A stretch of 64,000 bases of DNA from Roseiarcus sp963749715. Lineage in GTDB: Bacteria > Pseudomonadota > Alphaproteobacteria > Rhizobiales > Beijerinckiaceae. The DNA lies in NCBI GenBank assembly GCA_963749715.1, contig CAVVNR010000001.1, positions 124,001 through 188,000 of the forward strand, read 5' to 3'. The first letter of the stretch is position 1. Each line of letters starts with the position of its first letter. Below, in pieces: positions 10,148 through 19,588 of the stretch. A program made the position numbers and the translations under genes. Under the pieces are notes generated by a model. The model was not told the DNA's origin and did no database searches. It worked only from the letters and a program-made list of their open reading frames with translations.

Positions 10148-10831
10148 ATGAAAACCGCCCTCTTGTTCGATCTCGACGGTACGCTGGTCGATAGCGACGG
10201 CGAGCATCTCATCGCGTTTCAGCGCGTGTTTGCGCCCCACGGAATCAAACTCGATCGTTCGGAATACGCTGCGAATATCATGGGCGCGTCCAACGCCATG
10301 ATCGCGAGTCGCTACCTTTCGCATTTGTCGCTCGTTGAGCAGGCGGCGACCTTGGACGCCAAAGAAGCGGCTTACCGCGACGGTTTGGGCGAGCTCGAGC
10401 CTATTTGGGGCGCGCTTGCGCTGCTTGATTTCGCCGACCGGCGCGGACTCAAGCGCGCAGTCGTCACCAATGCGCCGCGCGCCAACGCTGAAAAGGTTCT
10501 CGCCGCGTTGGGGATCGGGCGGCGATTGCCGATCGTGGTGATCGGCGGAGAGCTTGCGCGGTCCAAACCTGATCCTTTGCCCTATCTGACGGCGCTTGCC
10601 CGCACCGGCGCGTCGCCGGCGCATTCGCTTGCCTTCGAAGATTCTTTGTCCGGCGTTCGCGCCGCCGCAGCGGCCGGGCTCGCCGTGGTGGGGATGACGA
10701 CGACGCTCGATTCGAGAACTCTGATCGAAGCTGGCGCGACAATCGCCACGCAGAATTTCACCGATCCGCGCATCTTCGAGCTGATTGAAGCGCGTATCAA
10801 TTCCGGCGCCGACGAAAGGGCTCAAGCGTGA
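10148..10831 (+). CDS. HAD-superfamily hydrolase (sugar phosphatase / phosphomutase-like)
   Basis: Encodes 227 residues. HAD motif I is LLFDLDGTLVDSDGEH with the nucleophile Asp; motif II is near VVTNAPRANAEKVL; motif III/IV are GELARSKPDPLPYL and LAFEDSLSGVRAA. The helical cap inserted after motif I puts it with beta-phosphoglucomutase and phosphoglycolate-phosphatase-like proteins. A longer upstream reading overlapping the dehydratase is rejected, because MKTALLFDLDG is the natural N-terminus. Its stop overlaps the next start by four bases, so the two genes are translationally coupled. Confidence 0.85.
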   Translation: MKTALLFDLDGTLVDSDGEHLIAFQRVFAPHGIKLDRSEYAANIMGASNAMIASRYLSHLSLVEQAATLDAKEAAYRDGLGELEPIWGALALLDFADRRGLKRAVVTNAPRANAEKVLAALGIGRRLPIVVIGGELARSKPDPLPYLTALARTGASPAHSLAFEDSLSGVRAAAAAGLAVVGMTTTLDSRTLIEAGATIATQNFTDPRIFELIEARINSGADERAQA

Positions 10832-11814
10832 GACTGTCGCAATTCATCGGCGAGAACGGCAAGCGGGCGCTTGCCGTAACCGCGCGCGGCGAGAGCCGGC
10901 TGGTCAAGGGCGCGCGCACCACCCTCGATCTCGCGCGCCAGGCGATCGCCGAAGGCGTTTCATTTCGCAAGCTCATCGCCGACCGAGGAGTGGGCAAGCC
11001 GGTCGATCTTGCGCGGGCGTTGAAGGAGCGGCGCGTTCTCACGCCGATCGATCACAAGGATCCTGCGCACCTGATCGTGACCGGAACGGGCCTCACGCAC
11101 CTGGGTTCGGCGGAGGGTCGCGACAAGATGCACCGGGACCTTGCCGATCCCTCGAAGCTCACCGACTCGATGCGCATGTTCAAGCTGGGCCTTGAGGGCG
11201 GCAGGCCGGGCAGGAATGAAACCGGCGCGCAGCCTGAATGGTTCTATAAGGGCGACGGTTCGACCCTTGTGAGCCCGGAGGGAGACTTGCCCAGCCCAGC
11301 CTTCGCGCTTGACGGCGGCGAGGAACCGGAAATCGTCGGGCTCTACCTGATCGATGAAGCCGGCGCCCCGGTCCGAATCGGGTTCGCGCTCGGCAACGAG
11401 TTTTCCGACCACGTTACTGAGCGGCAGAACTACCTCTTGCTCGCGCATTCAAAGTTGCGGCCCGCGAGCCTCGGCCCGGAGTTGCTGGTCGGCGATCTTC
11501 CGGCCGATGTCCGCGGCGTGTCACGAATCCGGCGGGGAAAGGAAGTTGTCTGGGAAAAGGCGTTCTTGTCGGGCGAACAGAACATGGCCCATTCGATCGC
11601 CAATCTCGAGGCGCACCATTTCAAGTACGCCTTGTTTCGACGCCCGGGCGACGTCCATGTCCACTTCTTCGGGACCGCGACGCTGTCATTCAGCGACGGC
11701 GTTCAAACGCAGAAAGGCGACGTGTTCGAAATCGACTCCGAGCCGTTCGGCTTGCCCCTTCGCAACCGCCTCACAACGGAAAGGCCCGCCAAGGCGAGGG
11801 TTCGCGCGCTATAG
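10828..11814 (+). CDS. AraD1/GguC-family protein (FAH superfamily)
   Basis: Encodes 328 residues from a GTG start that overlaps the HAD gene. It matches the GguC/AraD1 group of the FAH fold found with sugar transport and L-arabinonate-type catabolism. Metal ligands are visible in DGGEEPEIVGLYLID and in GNEFSDHVTERQNYL. In arabinonate pathways this group provides the 2-keto-3-deoxy acid dehydratase, so the locus holds two FAH-type candidates. Last gene of the plus-strand operon, convergent with rne. Confidence 0.82.
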   Translation: MRLSQFIGENGKRALAVTARGESRLVKGARTTLDLARQAIAEGVSFRKLIADRGVGKPVDLARALKERRVLTPIDHKDPAHLIVTGTGLTHLGSAEGRDKMHRDLADPSKLTDSMRMFKLGLEGGRPGRNETGAQPEWFYKGDGSTLVSPEGDLPSPAFALDGGEEPEIVGLYLIDEAGAPVRIGFALGNEFSDHVTERQNYLLLAHSKLRPASLGPELLVGDLPADVRGVSRIRRGKEVVWEKAFLSGEQNMAHSIANLEAHHFKYALFRRPGDVHVHFFGTATLSFSDGVQTQKGDVFEIDSEPFGLPLRNRLTTERPAKARVRAL

Positions 11815-11829
11815 GCGGGGCTGCCCGCC
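11814..11829. terminator. hairpin between convergent genes
   Basis: GGCGGG and CCCGCC pair around a 4-nt loop just after the AraD1-family stop and 36 bp before the rne stop. There is no T-run, so it may act as a bidirectional or weak terminator. Confidence 0.4.
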
Positions 11830-11864
11830 GCCGATGCGCGTAAGCCGGGCGTCGCCGATAAGGG

Positions 11865-14798
11865 CTACTCCCCAATAACGCTGGCCCGCGCCCGCTGCCA
11901 CCAGCCGCTGCGGCGCCGCCGCGGCGCTTCGTCCACTGCCGGAGCGGGTTCCGGCGCCGGCCGAGCGGCGGCCACGGCCTCCGGAGAAGCGGAAGACTCA
12001 ACGGCTGGCGTCGCGCCGGCGACGAGCGCCTCGACCGCGGGCTCCGGCGCGACGCCAGCCGGCGCCGGCGCGAACTGGGCTTCGTCGGGCGAGGTTTGCG
12101 CCGGCTCGGCGGTCGGCTCTTGAGAGGAGACAGCGTCGCGGCCGGGCGGCGGCGATCGGGAGTGGTCTGCCTCGGATGCTGCGAACTCTTGCTCGAGCGC
12201 AAGCGGGGGAGGCGAGGCGAAGCTTGGCGCGCCCATATCCTGCGTGCGCTCGCCTTCATGACGGAACCGGTTTCGCTCTCCGCGCGGACGCCTCGATCGA
12301 CGATTGTGCTCTTGCTCGCCGCGCGGACCTCGCTTGTCGAACGCATCGGCCTCGCCGTTTGGCGCTCGAAGGTCGCCGCCGATTTCGGCCACGACCGCAA
12401 GGCCATCGTCCGTCGGCTGCGGGGCGTCGTGTGGGGGATTCTCGCCGAACGACCGCTCGCCGCCGCGTCGGCGCCGCCGGCGCCGCCGGCGCCGGCTAGC
12501 GTCGCCTTCCTCGTCGAGCGACGGGCCCCCCCGCTCGCTCGCGTGCGGAACCTCTTCGGCTTCCTGGCTCGGCGCCTCGAAAATTTCCCCCGACTCCTCC
12601 TCGACCGGCGTGGGTTCCTCCACGATCGCGGCAAAGTCGTCCGCCAATGATTTCGCCGGCTCGGCGTCGCTCTTGACGCCGGCTGCCGGCTCGCCGCGCT
12701 CGATTGCGTGGTAGTTCGCGCCGGTCAGCGTGTCGTCCGCCTCGACCACGATCGCCGCGCCGAACCGCTGCTCGAGGTCACGCAGATTGGTGCGCTTCTG
12801 GTTGAGAATATAGAGCGCGACCGGGGTGCGCGTCCGCACCGTCACGTCATGGGTCGAGCTTTTGATCAGGGCGTCCTCGAGCACGCGCAGCACATGCAGC
12901 GCGATCGAAGCGGTCGAGCGCACGACTCCGGCGCCCTGGCAGTGGGCGCAAACCACGGTCGAGCCCTCGAGAACGCCGGTGCGTATGCGCTGGCGCGACA
13001 TTTCGAGCAAGCCGAAATGCGAGATGCGGCCGACCTGGATGCGCGCGCGGTCATTTTTCAGCGCATCCTTGATCCGCCTCTCGACCGCGCGATTGTTGCG
13101 CGATTCCTCCATATCGATGAAGTCGACGACGATGAGCCCGGCGAGGTCTCGCAGACGGAGCTGGCGCGCGATTTCGTCGGCGGCCTCGAGATTCGTGCGC
13201 AACGCGGTGTCTTCGATATTGTGCTCTCGCGTCGATCGGCCCGAGTTGACGTCGATCGCCACCAGAGCCTCGGTTTGATTGATGACGATGTAACCGCCCG
13301 ACTTCAGCGTCACCTGGTTGGAGAACATCGAATCGAGCTGCGATTCGACGCCAGCCTTGGCGAAGGCGGGCTGGGTATCGCGGTAGAGTTGCACGCTGTT
13401 CACGTGACTCGGCATGAGCAGCCGCATGAACTGCCTGGCCTCGCGATAGCCGGCTTCGCCGGCCACGACGATCTCCTCGACTTCCTTGCTGTAGAGGTCG
13501 CGGATCGCCCGTTTGATCAGCGAGCCTTCCTCATAGACGAGCGTCGGAGCGCTGGATGCGAGCGTCGTCTCGCGCACGGTTTCCCACATCCGCAACAAAT
13601 ACTCGAAGTCGCGCTTGACCTCGGCCTTGGTGCGCGAAGCGCCGGCGGTGCGGAGAATGACTCCCATGCCCTCGGGAACGTCGAGCTCTTCGGCGATACC
13701 TTTTAGCCGGCTGCGGTCCTGGGCGTTGGTGATCTTGCGCGAAATGCCGCCGCCGCGCGCGGTGTTGGGCATCAGCACCGAGTACCGTCCCGCCAGCGAA
13801 AGGTAAGTCGTCAGCGCCGCTCCCTTGTTGCCGCGCTCTTCCTTGACAACCTGGACCAGCAGGACCTGACGGCGCTTGATGACCTCCTGGATCTTGTACT
13901 GGCGGCGCAGGCGCGGCGCGCGGCGCGGAATCTCTTCGAGCGCGTCGCCGCCGATCTGCTCGACCGGTTCGCCTTCGTCCTCGACCCGTTGCTTGCGGAA
14001 CGACGCGATGCGCTCCTCGGAGCCGCCCTCGAGCGTCGTGACTTCGTGATCGTCCTCCTCGTGCAGACTCTCCTCGCGCTCGACTTCTGCGCTTGACTTA
14101 TCGGCGTCGGCCCCCTCGCCGGGATTCGCAACGCCCGACGAAGCTTCAAAGGGCGCCTGCGCGCCTGTCTCTTGGTTCGGCTCGTGAAGTCTTTGAGTTT
14201 CAGGTTGCGAATCCGCGCCAAAGCGTTCGGGGTCGTAGTCGCCGGTGGCGGGCGTCGAATCCGCGCTCATCGGGTCAGGAATCACCGGCGACGATACAGC
14301 CGCAACGCCGGCTTCGACGCCGGTCGAGTCTCCCCCGAAGTTCGTCGAAGGCCAGGCCGGTCCGCCGTCGTCCAAGCCCAGATCGTCCGCGGACGCCCGT
14401 TCCGAAACGGCATCGCTGGTTTCGACACGCGCTTCGGCCTCCGGCCTCCGGGGGCGGCGATGGCGGCGACTGCGCCTCTCGCCACTGGCCTCTTCGTCAT
14501 CCTCGCGCTGCGACAGGGCCTCCTCCTCGAGAAGCGCCTGCCGATCGGCGACCGGAATTTGGTAATAATCCGGATGGATTTCGGAGAAAGCGAGAAAGCC
14601 GTGGCGATTTCCGCCATAATCGACAAAGGCGGCCTGGAGCGACGGCTCTACCCGGGTGACCTTGGCAAGGTAGATGTTCCCGCGAAGAGGCCTCTTGCTC
14701 GCTGATTCGAAGTCAAATTCCTCGACTCGATTCCCTCGGAGGACCACCACCCGGGTCTCCTCCGGGTGGGAGGCGTCGATGATCATTTTGTTGGCCAT
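11865..14798 (-). CDS. rne: ribonuclease E
   Basis: Encodes 977 residues; start MANKMIIDASHPEETRVVV at 14798. Endoribonuclease of mRNA decay and rRNA processing and scaffold of the degradosome. The S1 RNA-binding domain starts near residue 35 (GNIYLAKVTRVEPSLQAAF) and is interrupted by a charged, low-complexity insert of about 200 residues, typical of Rhizobiales RNase E. The catalytic DNase I-like region has LVAIDVNSGRS and LIVVDFIDMEE; the Zn-link is CAHCQGAGVV. The C-terminal third is acidic and Arg-rich (a run of nine arginines near residue 800) and probably binds RNA and partners. A longer in-frame start at 14927 lacks family support. Confidence 0.96.
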   Translation of the reverse strand: MANKMIIDASHPEETRVVVLRGNRVEEFDFESASKRPLRGNIYLAKVTRVEPSLQAAFVDYGGNRHGFLAFSEIHPDYYQIPVADRQALLEEEALSQREDDEEASGERRSRRHRRPRRPEAEARVETSDAVSERASADDLGLDDGGPAWPSTNFGGDSTGVEAGVAAVSSPVIPDPMSADSTPATGDYDPERFGADSQPETQRLHEPNQETGAQAPFEASSGVANPGEGADADKSSAEVEREESLHEEDDHEVTTLEGGSEERIASFRKQRVEDEGEPVEQIGGDALEEIPRRAPRLRRQYKIQEVIKRRQVLLVQVVKEERGNKGAALTTYLSLAGRYSVLMPNTARGGGISRKITNAQDRSRLKGIAEELDVPEGMGVILRTAGASRTKAEVKRDFEYLLRMWETVRETTLASSAPTLVYEEGSLIKRAIRDLYSKEVEEIVVAGEAGYREARQFMRLLMPSHVNSVQLYRDTQPAFAKAGVESQLDSMFSNQVTLKSGGYIVINQTEALVAIDVNSGRSTREHNIEDTALRTNLEAADEIARQLRLRDLAGLIVVDFIDMEESRNNRAVERRIKDALKNDRARIQVGRISHFGLLEMSRQRIRTGVLEGSTVVCAHCQGAGVVRSTASIALHVLRVLEDALIKSSTHDVTVRTRTPVALYILNQKRTNLRDLEQRFGAAIVVEADDTLTGANYHAIERGEPAAGVKSDAEPAKSLADDFAAIVEEPTPVEEESGEIFEAPSQEAEEVPHASERGGPSLDEEGDASRRRRRRRRRRGGERSFGENPPHDAPQPTDDGLAVVAEIGGDLRAPNGEADAFDKRGPRGEQEHNRRSRRPRGERNRFRHEGERTQDMGAPSFASPPPLALEQEFAASEADHSRSPPPGRDAVSSQEPTAEPAQTSPDEAQFAPAPAGVAPEPAVEALVAGATPAVESSASPEAVAAARPAPEPAPAVDEAPRRRRSGWWQRARASVIGE

Positions 14799-15577
14799 GG
14801 CAAACTCTCTCGCCGCGCGCGAAAATTCGATGCGGGGACCGAGTGGGCCGCCCGACTGCGCCGCGCGTGGCGTCTGTGCTGGAGATGGGGAAAATTGGGG
14901 ATAGAGAAACGAGCGGCGCCGCTTCAACAGCCTGTCGAAACGCGATGGCTACACCCGTCCGCGCCGCGCTGGTCGCGGCCGGAAAGGTGTGGTCTTGCCA
15001 TCGGGACATCGTCAACCTGAGAACAAGGCGTGGCACGACTCGTCGCCATTCAACCGGCGCCGTATGGCGCCGATGTCACGATTTGGGAGGCGCCGCCGGC
15101 TTACGTCCGGCAGGTCGATAGGTTCTTTCGGCCCGCAATATTCCCGCGCGGACGATTGCCGGCGGATCAAAGTGCAAGCTACCGACGGGCCGACAACCCG
15201 CCCGACGTCGTCCACGCAAGCCGCGGGCCATCGCATGACGGTCCCGGCGAATGCCCCGCCCAACCAACGAGCGAGTCGACCGTGCGCGGACTCAGTCCGA
15301 ATTCGTAACGCCCCTTAAATAGGCGCCGTCGCGCGCCTTGGCAAGTTGTTTTCCCATTTGTGCTTCTTGACGGCGTGATCGCGGCGCTCCTTCGTTGAGA
15401 CGAAGTTTACCCGCCGGGACCGGGTTAACTTGTCGTTGAGAATTTCGCGTGCTCATTTCATACTCGCTCGGTCCGCCTCGCCCCGAGCGAGGTTCGACCC
15501 GGTTGCAATGCCGACCGATTGCGTCGTGCGGGCATTGCCTTTACAGCACGACGGCGCGCGGCGCCGAGGGGAGCGGA
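14799..15577. other. 779-bp divergent intergenic region (rne leader / amiC upstream)
   Basis: No gene with protein-like composition; the several overlapping 60-110-codon frames here are mutual shadows. A long space upstream of rne is expected, since RNase E often autoregulates through its 5' UTR. Both the rne and amiC promoters must lie here, but I cannot place them with confidence. Confidence 0.5.
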
Positions 15578-16849
15578 ATGGCGCGAACGGGACGCTTGGC
15601 GGCTTTCGCCGCTTTGACGTTGATGGCGGCGCCGCTTGAGCGAGCGTTCGCGGTCGATACGGACCCGCCGGTAGCCGTGGCCGTACGGCTTTCGCAAGAT
15701 CAAGATGGGGCGAAATTGGTGTTCGACCTTTCACGAAAGGTCGACGCGAGCGCTTCGGCTTTGGCCGCGCCCAATCGCATTGTTGTCGACATGCCAGAGG
15801 TTAGCTTTCAACTCGACCCGTCGGTCGGCCGAGTTGGCCCGCTGCATGACGATTGGCTGGTGAAAGGCTTCCGCTTCGGTTTGCTCGCGCCCGGTAGGTC
15901 CAGGGTCGTCGTCGACCTTGTGCGCTCAGCCTGTCCCGCCGACGTTTCCACAAGACCGATCGTCGATGGCGCGTCCGCGGCGCGGCTCACGATCGAACTG
16001 AAGCCCTGCGATCCGGTCGCCTTCGCTGCGCTTGTCCGCCCGCCGGCCGTTTCAAGCCCGAACGTGGTCGATTCGCCTGCGCTCGCGTTGCTGCCGGTCA
16101 TTGTCCTTGATCCCGGCCATGGCGGCGTCGACAGCGGCGCCCGCGGCCTCGGCGGTGTGCAGGAAAAGGCGCTGGTCTATGAATTCTGCACTGAGCTGAA
16201 GCGGCGGCTCGACGCGACGAAGCGCTACAGCATCGTGATGACACGCGATGGCGACCAGTACGTGGATCTCGACGATCGGGTCGATGTCGCGCGCGCCGCC
16301 AACGCGTCTTTGTTCATTTCCGTCCATGCCGACACGTTAAGCGAGGACGCCGGCGTCAGCGGCGCCACCGTCTATACCGTGGCGGATCGTGCTTCCGACG
16401 CCGAGGCTGCTCGCATCGCCGCGCGCGAGAATGCCGCCGGCGCAGGGTCCAGCGGGCGCAAGCGGGTCGAGGATCCGGACGTGGCCGACATTCTGTTCGA
16501 CCTTAAGCGGCGAGAAACTCGGAGTTACGCCCATATCTTCTCGCGCGGCCTGGTCAGCAGCTTGCGGAGCGCGGCGAAGCTTAACCACAACCCGGAACGC
16601 TCAGCCGGCTTCGTCGTTCTCAAGGCTCCTGAATTCCCGTCGGTCCTGGTTGAGCTCGGTTATCTCTCGAACGCTCAGGACGTTCAGGCTCTTACCTCGC
16701 CGGAATGGCGGGCCAATGCGGCCGCCGGCATGGTCAACGCCATCGACGCTTTCTTTTCAGGACCTGGCAAGCCGTCAGGCGTCCCATCCGGCGACCCAGG
16801 GATTGCCCTTTCAGCCGAACAGGCCGGCGCCGGCCCGCCGGGGCATTGA
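15578..16849 (+). CDS. amiC: N-acetylmuramoyl-L-alanine amidase
   Basis: Encodes 423 residues; start MARTGRLAAFAALTLMAAP with a GAGGGGAGCGG ribosome site, giving a cleavable signal peptide. Periplasmic amidase that removes stem peptides during cell separation. An AMIN domain lies about residues 30-140 and an Amidase_3 domain about 185-400. Zinc ligands are in VLDPGHGGVDSGA and FISVHAD; the catalytic Glu is in VLVELGYLSN. A start 43 codons upstream is possible but would hide the signal peptide. It precedes mrcA, the usual alphaproteobacterial pairing. Confidence 0.93.
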   Translation: MARTGRLAAFAALTLMAAPLERAFAVDTDPPVAVAVRLSQDQDGAKLVFDLSRKVDASASALAAPNRIVVDMPEVSFQLDPSVGRVGPLHDDWLVKGFRFGLLAPGRSRVVVDLVRSACPADVSTRPIVDGASAARLTIELKPCDPVAFAALVRPPAVSSPNVVDSPALALLPVIVLDPGHGGVDSGARGLGGVQEKALVYEFCTELKRRLDATKRYSIVMTRDGDQYVDLDDRVDVARAANASLFISVHADTLSEDAGVSGATVYTVADRASDAEAARIAARENAAGAGSSGRKRVEDPDVADILFDLKRRETRSYAHIFSRGLVSSLRSAAKLNHNPERSAGFVVLKAPEFPSVLVELGYLSNAQDVQALTSPEWRANAAAGMVNAIDAFFSGPGKPSGVPSGDPGIALSAEQAGAGPPGH

Positions 16850-16854
16850 CGCTT

Positions 16855-16869
16855 GCGCCCAGTGGGCGC
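16855..16869. terminator. GCGCCC/GGGCGC hairpin after amiC
   Basis: Six-base perfect stem with a 3-nt loop a few bases downstream of the amidase stop. No T-run follows, so it is a weak terminator or an mRNA-stabilising hairpin between amiC and mrcA. Confidence 0.35.
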
Positions 16870-17065
16870 CCCAGGCTATTGGCATGGGCGGTCCGGCGCG
16901 AGCCCCTGGATCATAGATTCGCCCAAGTCGAGAAGGACACGGGAGCGGTCGCCGGATTTGCGGCGGTCGGGCTATGGCCGGCAGATCGGCCTTGTAGGCT
17001 GCGCGCCTTCAAGGCGCTGAAAATCCAGTTCGTCTCGACGCCTCGAGCGCTCGCCGACGGGCGCA

Positions 17066-19489
17066 ATGGAAGGCTTTGATCGAGAGATGCGCGGGATCGC
17101 TCGGATTGTCGGCTTCATATTTGCGACGGGCGCGCTGCTGTTTGTCGTAGCGGCGGCGGGTTTTGCCGGCGTCGTGTGGAAATACGAGCAGGACCTGCCG
17201 GATTACACGCAGCTCAAGAATTATGAGCCGCCGGTTATGACGCGCGTTCACGCCGCCGACGGCAGCCTGCTCGCCGAATATTCGCGCGAGCGGCGGCTCT
17301 ATCTCCCATCGGCCGAGATTCCGGCTCTGGTCAAGGAAGCGTTCATATCGGCCGAGGACAAGAACTTCTACACTCACTACGGCGTCGATCCTGAAGGCAT
17401 CGCACGCGCGGCCTTCATTTACTTTCAGGGTTCGCGTCACATTCAGGGCGCCTCGACCATCACGCAGCAGGTCGCCAAGAATTTTCTCCTGAACTCGGAC
17501 CGGACTTTCGATCGCAAGATCCGCGAGATTCTGCTGAGCATGCGCATCGAGTCGGCCTACTCGAAGGAAAAGATCCTCGAGCTCTACCTCAACGAGATCT
17601 ATCTCGGCCTTTCCAACTATGGCGTCGCCGCCGCCGCGCTCAATTATTTCAACAAGTCCGTGCACGAGCTGACCGTCGCGGAAGTCGCCTATCTCGCGGC
17701 TTTGCCAAAGGAGCCGAGTTCGCTCAACCCGTTTCGCGATCATGACCGCGCTGTGGAACGGCGCAACTATGTCATCGGGCGGATGGAGGAGGATCGCTAC
17801 ATCACCGCCAAACAGGCCGATGAGGCCAGGGCGGAGCCTCTGGTGGTCAACCCCCGGGTGCTGACGCCGAATTCTATCGCCGCGGGTTTCTTCGCCGAAG
17901 AGGTCCGGCGCGAATTGTCCGAGCGCTATGGCGAGCAGAAGCTGTATGAGGGTGGGCTGTCGGTCCGTACAACTCTCGATCCGAAAGTACAGTTGATGGC
18001 GCGCAAAGCGCTGGTCGATGGGCTGGTGCGCTACGATGAGGCCTACGGCTGGCATGGCACGCTCAAGTCGATCGACATCAGCCAGGATTGGGGCGTTCCG
18101 CTGGCCGATATTCCCGCTTACGGCGACATCAAGCCCTGGGTTCTGGCGGTAGCGCTTGACGTGGGCGACACCGCGATGCGGATCGGTCTCCAGCCGGAGC
18201 GTGACAAATCCGGCGCGATCGTCGCTGACCGTAAGACCGGCTCGGTCACGCTCGATGGGGTAAAATGGACGGGCAGGAGGCCCAAGGGGCTGGTTAAGTC
18301 GGGCGACGTCTTTTACGTCGAGCCGGTCGCCGGCCGCGACGGAGAATATCGGTTGCGACAGATTCCGGAAGTTTCCGGCGCCTGCATCGCCATGGATCCG
18401 TTCACTGGGCGCGTGCTTGCCATGGTCGGCGGATTCTCGTTTGACGAGTCGGAATTCAATCGGGCGACGCAAGCGCAGCGCCAACCGGGCTCCTCGTTCA
18501 AGCCTTTCGTCTACGCCGCGGCGCTCGATAACGGCTACACGCCCACTTCGACCCTCCTCAACTCGCCAGTCGCGATTGACGATGGCAGCGGCCAACTGTG
18601 GGAGCCGCAGAACTTCGAAGGCACGTCAAGCGGACCTCATCCGCTAAGGTACGCAATCGAGCACTCGATCAACCTGATGACGGTTAAACTCGCGCGCGAC
18701 ATCGGCATGCCGCTGGTCGTGGAATACGCCAAGCGCTTTGGCGTCTATGACAATCTGCCGCCCTTCCTGTCGATGGCGCTAGGGGCGGGCGAGACGACAG
18801 TGCTGCGCATGATTACCGGCTATTCGATGTTCGCCAACGGCGGCAGGCGAGTGAAAGCGACGCTGATCGATCGGATTCAGGACCGCTGGGGCAACACGAT
18901 CTATAAGCACGACGAACGGCTTTGCGAGGGCTGCGACGCGCCGGCCTGGAACAATCAGCCCGAGCCTCACCTGATCGACAAGCGCGAGCAGGTGATTGAC
19001 CCGCTTACGGCCTACCAGATCACTCACATCATGGAAGGCGTCATTCAGCGAGGCACGGGGATTGCGATCAAGGAGGTCGGCAAAACTCTCGCCGGCAAGA
19101 CCGGCACCACCAACGATGCCAAGGATCTATGGTTCCTCGGCTTCTCGCCTAATCTGGCGTTCGGCGTGTTCATGGGCTACGACAAGCCGCGCTCGCTGGG
19201 CGGCAGCGCGCAGGCGGCGCTCTACACCGCGCCGATCTTCCGCGACTTCATGAAGATGGCGTTGAAGGACACGCCCGACACGCCCTTCCGCATTCCCCCC
19301 GGCATCAAGCTCGTTTCGGTCGACGTCCACTCCGGTATGCGGGCGACCGGAGCGGGCACGATCATGGAGGCGTTCAAGCCTGGCACCGGGCCTCCCGACA
19401 CGTACGGTGGCGGCTGGGGCGAAGGAGGCGCCCAGACCTCGTCGCGAAGCGAACGATCGGTCGGATCCGGGACGGGCGGCCTCTATTGA
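17066..19489 (+). CDS. mrcA: penicillin-binding protein 1A (class A, bifunctional)
   Basis: Encodes 807 residues. One N-terminal transmembrane helix (about residues 12-35) is followed by a GT51 glycosyltransferase (EDKNFYTHYGVDPEGI, GASTITQQVAKNFLL, KEKILELYLNEIYLG) and an OB-like insert. The transpeptidase domain has the nucleophile Ser in PGSSFKPFVY, SxN as SIN (EHSINLMTVKLA, where SRN is commoner) and KTGTTN. It polymerises and cross-links peptidoglycan in the periplasm. The C-terminal tail is Gly/Ser-rich. The start could be the M at residue 1 or 8. Confidence 0.95.
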   Translation: MEGFDREMRGIARIVGFIFATGALLFVVAAAGFAGVVWKYEQDLPDYTQLKNYEPPVMTRVHAADGSLLAEYSRERRLYLPSAEIPALVKEAFISAEDKNFYTHYGVDPEGIARAAFIYFQGSRHIQGASTITQQVAKNFLLNSDRTFDRKIREILLSMRIESAYSKEKILELYLNEIYLGLSNYGVAAAALNYFNKSVHELTVAEVAYLAALPKEPSSLNPFRDHDRAVERRNYVIGRMEEDRYITAKQADEARAEPLVVNPRVLTPNSIAAGFFAEEVRRELSERYGEQKLYEGGLSVRTTLDPKVQLMARKALVDGLVRYDEAYGWHGTLKSIDISQDWGVPLADIPAYGDIKPWVLAVALDVGDTAMRIGLQPERDKSGAIVADRKTGSVTLDGVKWTGRRPKGLVKSGDVFYVEPVAGRDGEYRLRQIPEVSGACIAMDPFTGRVLAMVGGFSFDESEFNRATQAQRQPGSSFKPFVYAAALDNGYTPTSTLLNSPVAIDDGSGQLWEPQNFEGTSSGPHPLRYAIEHSINLMTVKLARDIGMPLVVEYAKRFGVYDNLPPFLSMALGAGETTVLRMITGYSMFANGGRRVKATLIDRIQDRWGNTIYKHDERLCEGCDAPAWNNQPEPHLIDKREQVIDPLTAYQITHIMEGVIQRGTGIAIKEVGKTLAGKTGTTNDAKDLWFLGFSPNLAFGVFMGYDKPRSLGGSAQAALYTAPIFRDFMKMALKDTPDTPFRIPPGIKLVSVDVHSGMRATGAGTIMEAFKPGTGPPDTYGGGWGEGGAQTSSRSERSVGSGTGGLY

Positions 19490-19588
19490 GCGCCTTGGCC
19501 TTGCGCGAGGGCTCGGAAACCTCGTCCGCTCTGCCGCTTGCCGATCGCGCCCTCAGGGGTCGCAACTTTTAAGGTCATTGGCTGGATC

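Noticed and set aside
14799..15577. Several 60-110-codon frames upstream of rne
   Set aside because: They overlap each other on both strands, lack ribosome sites and have no protein-like pattern.
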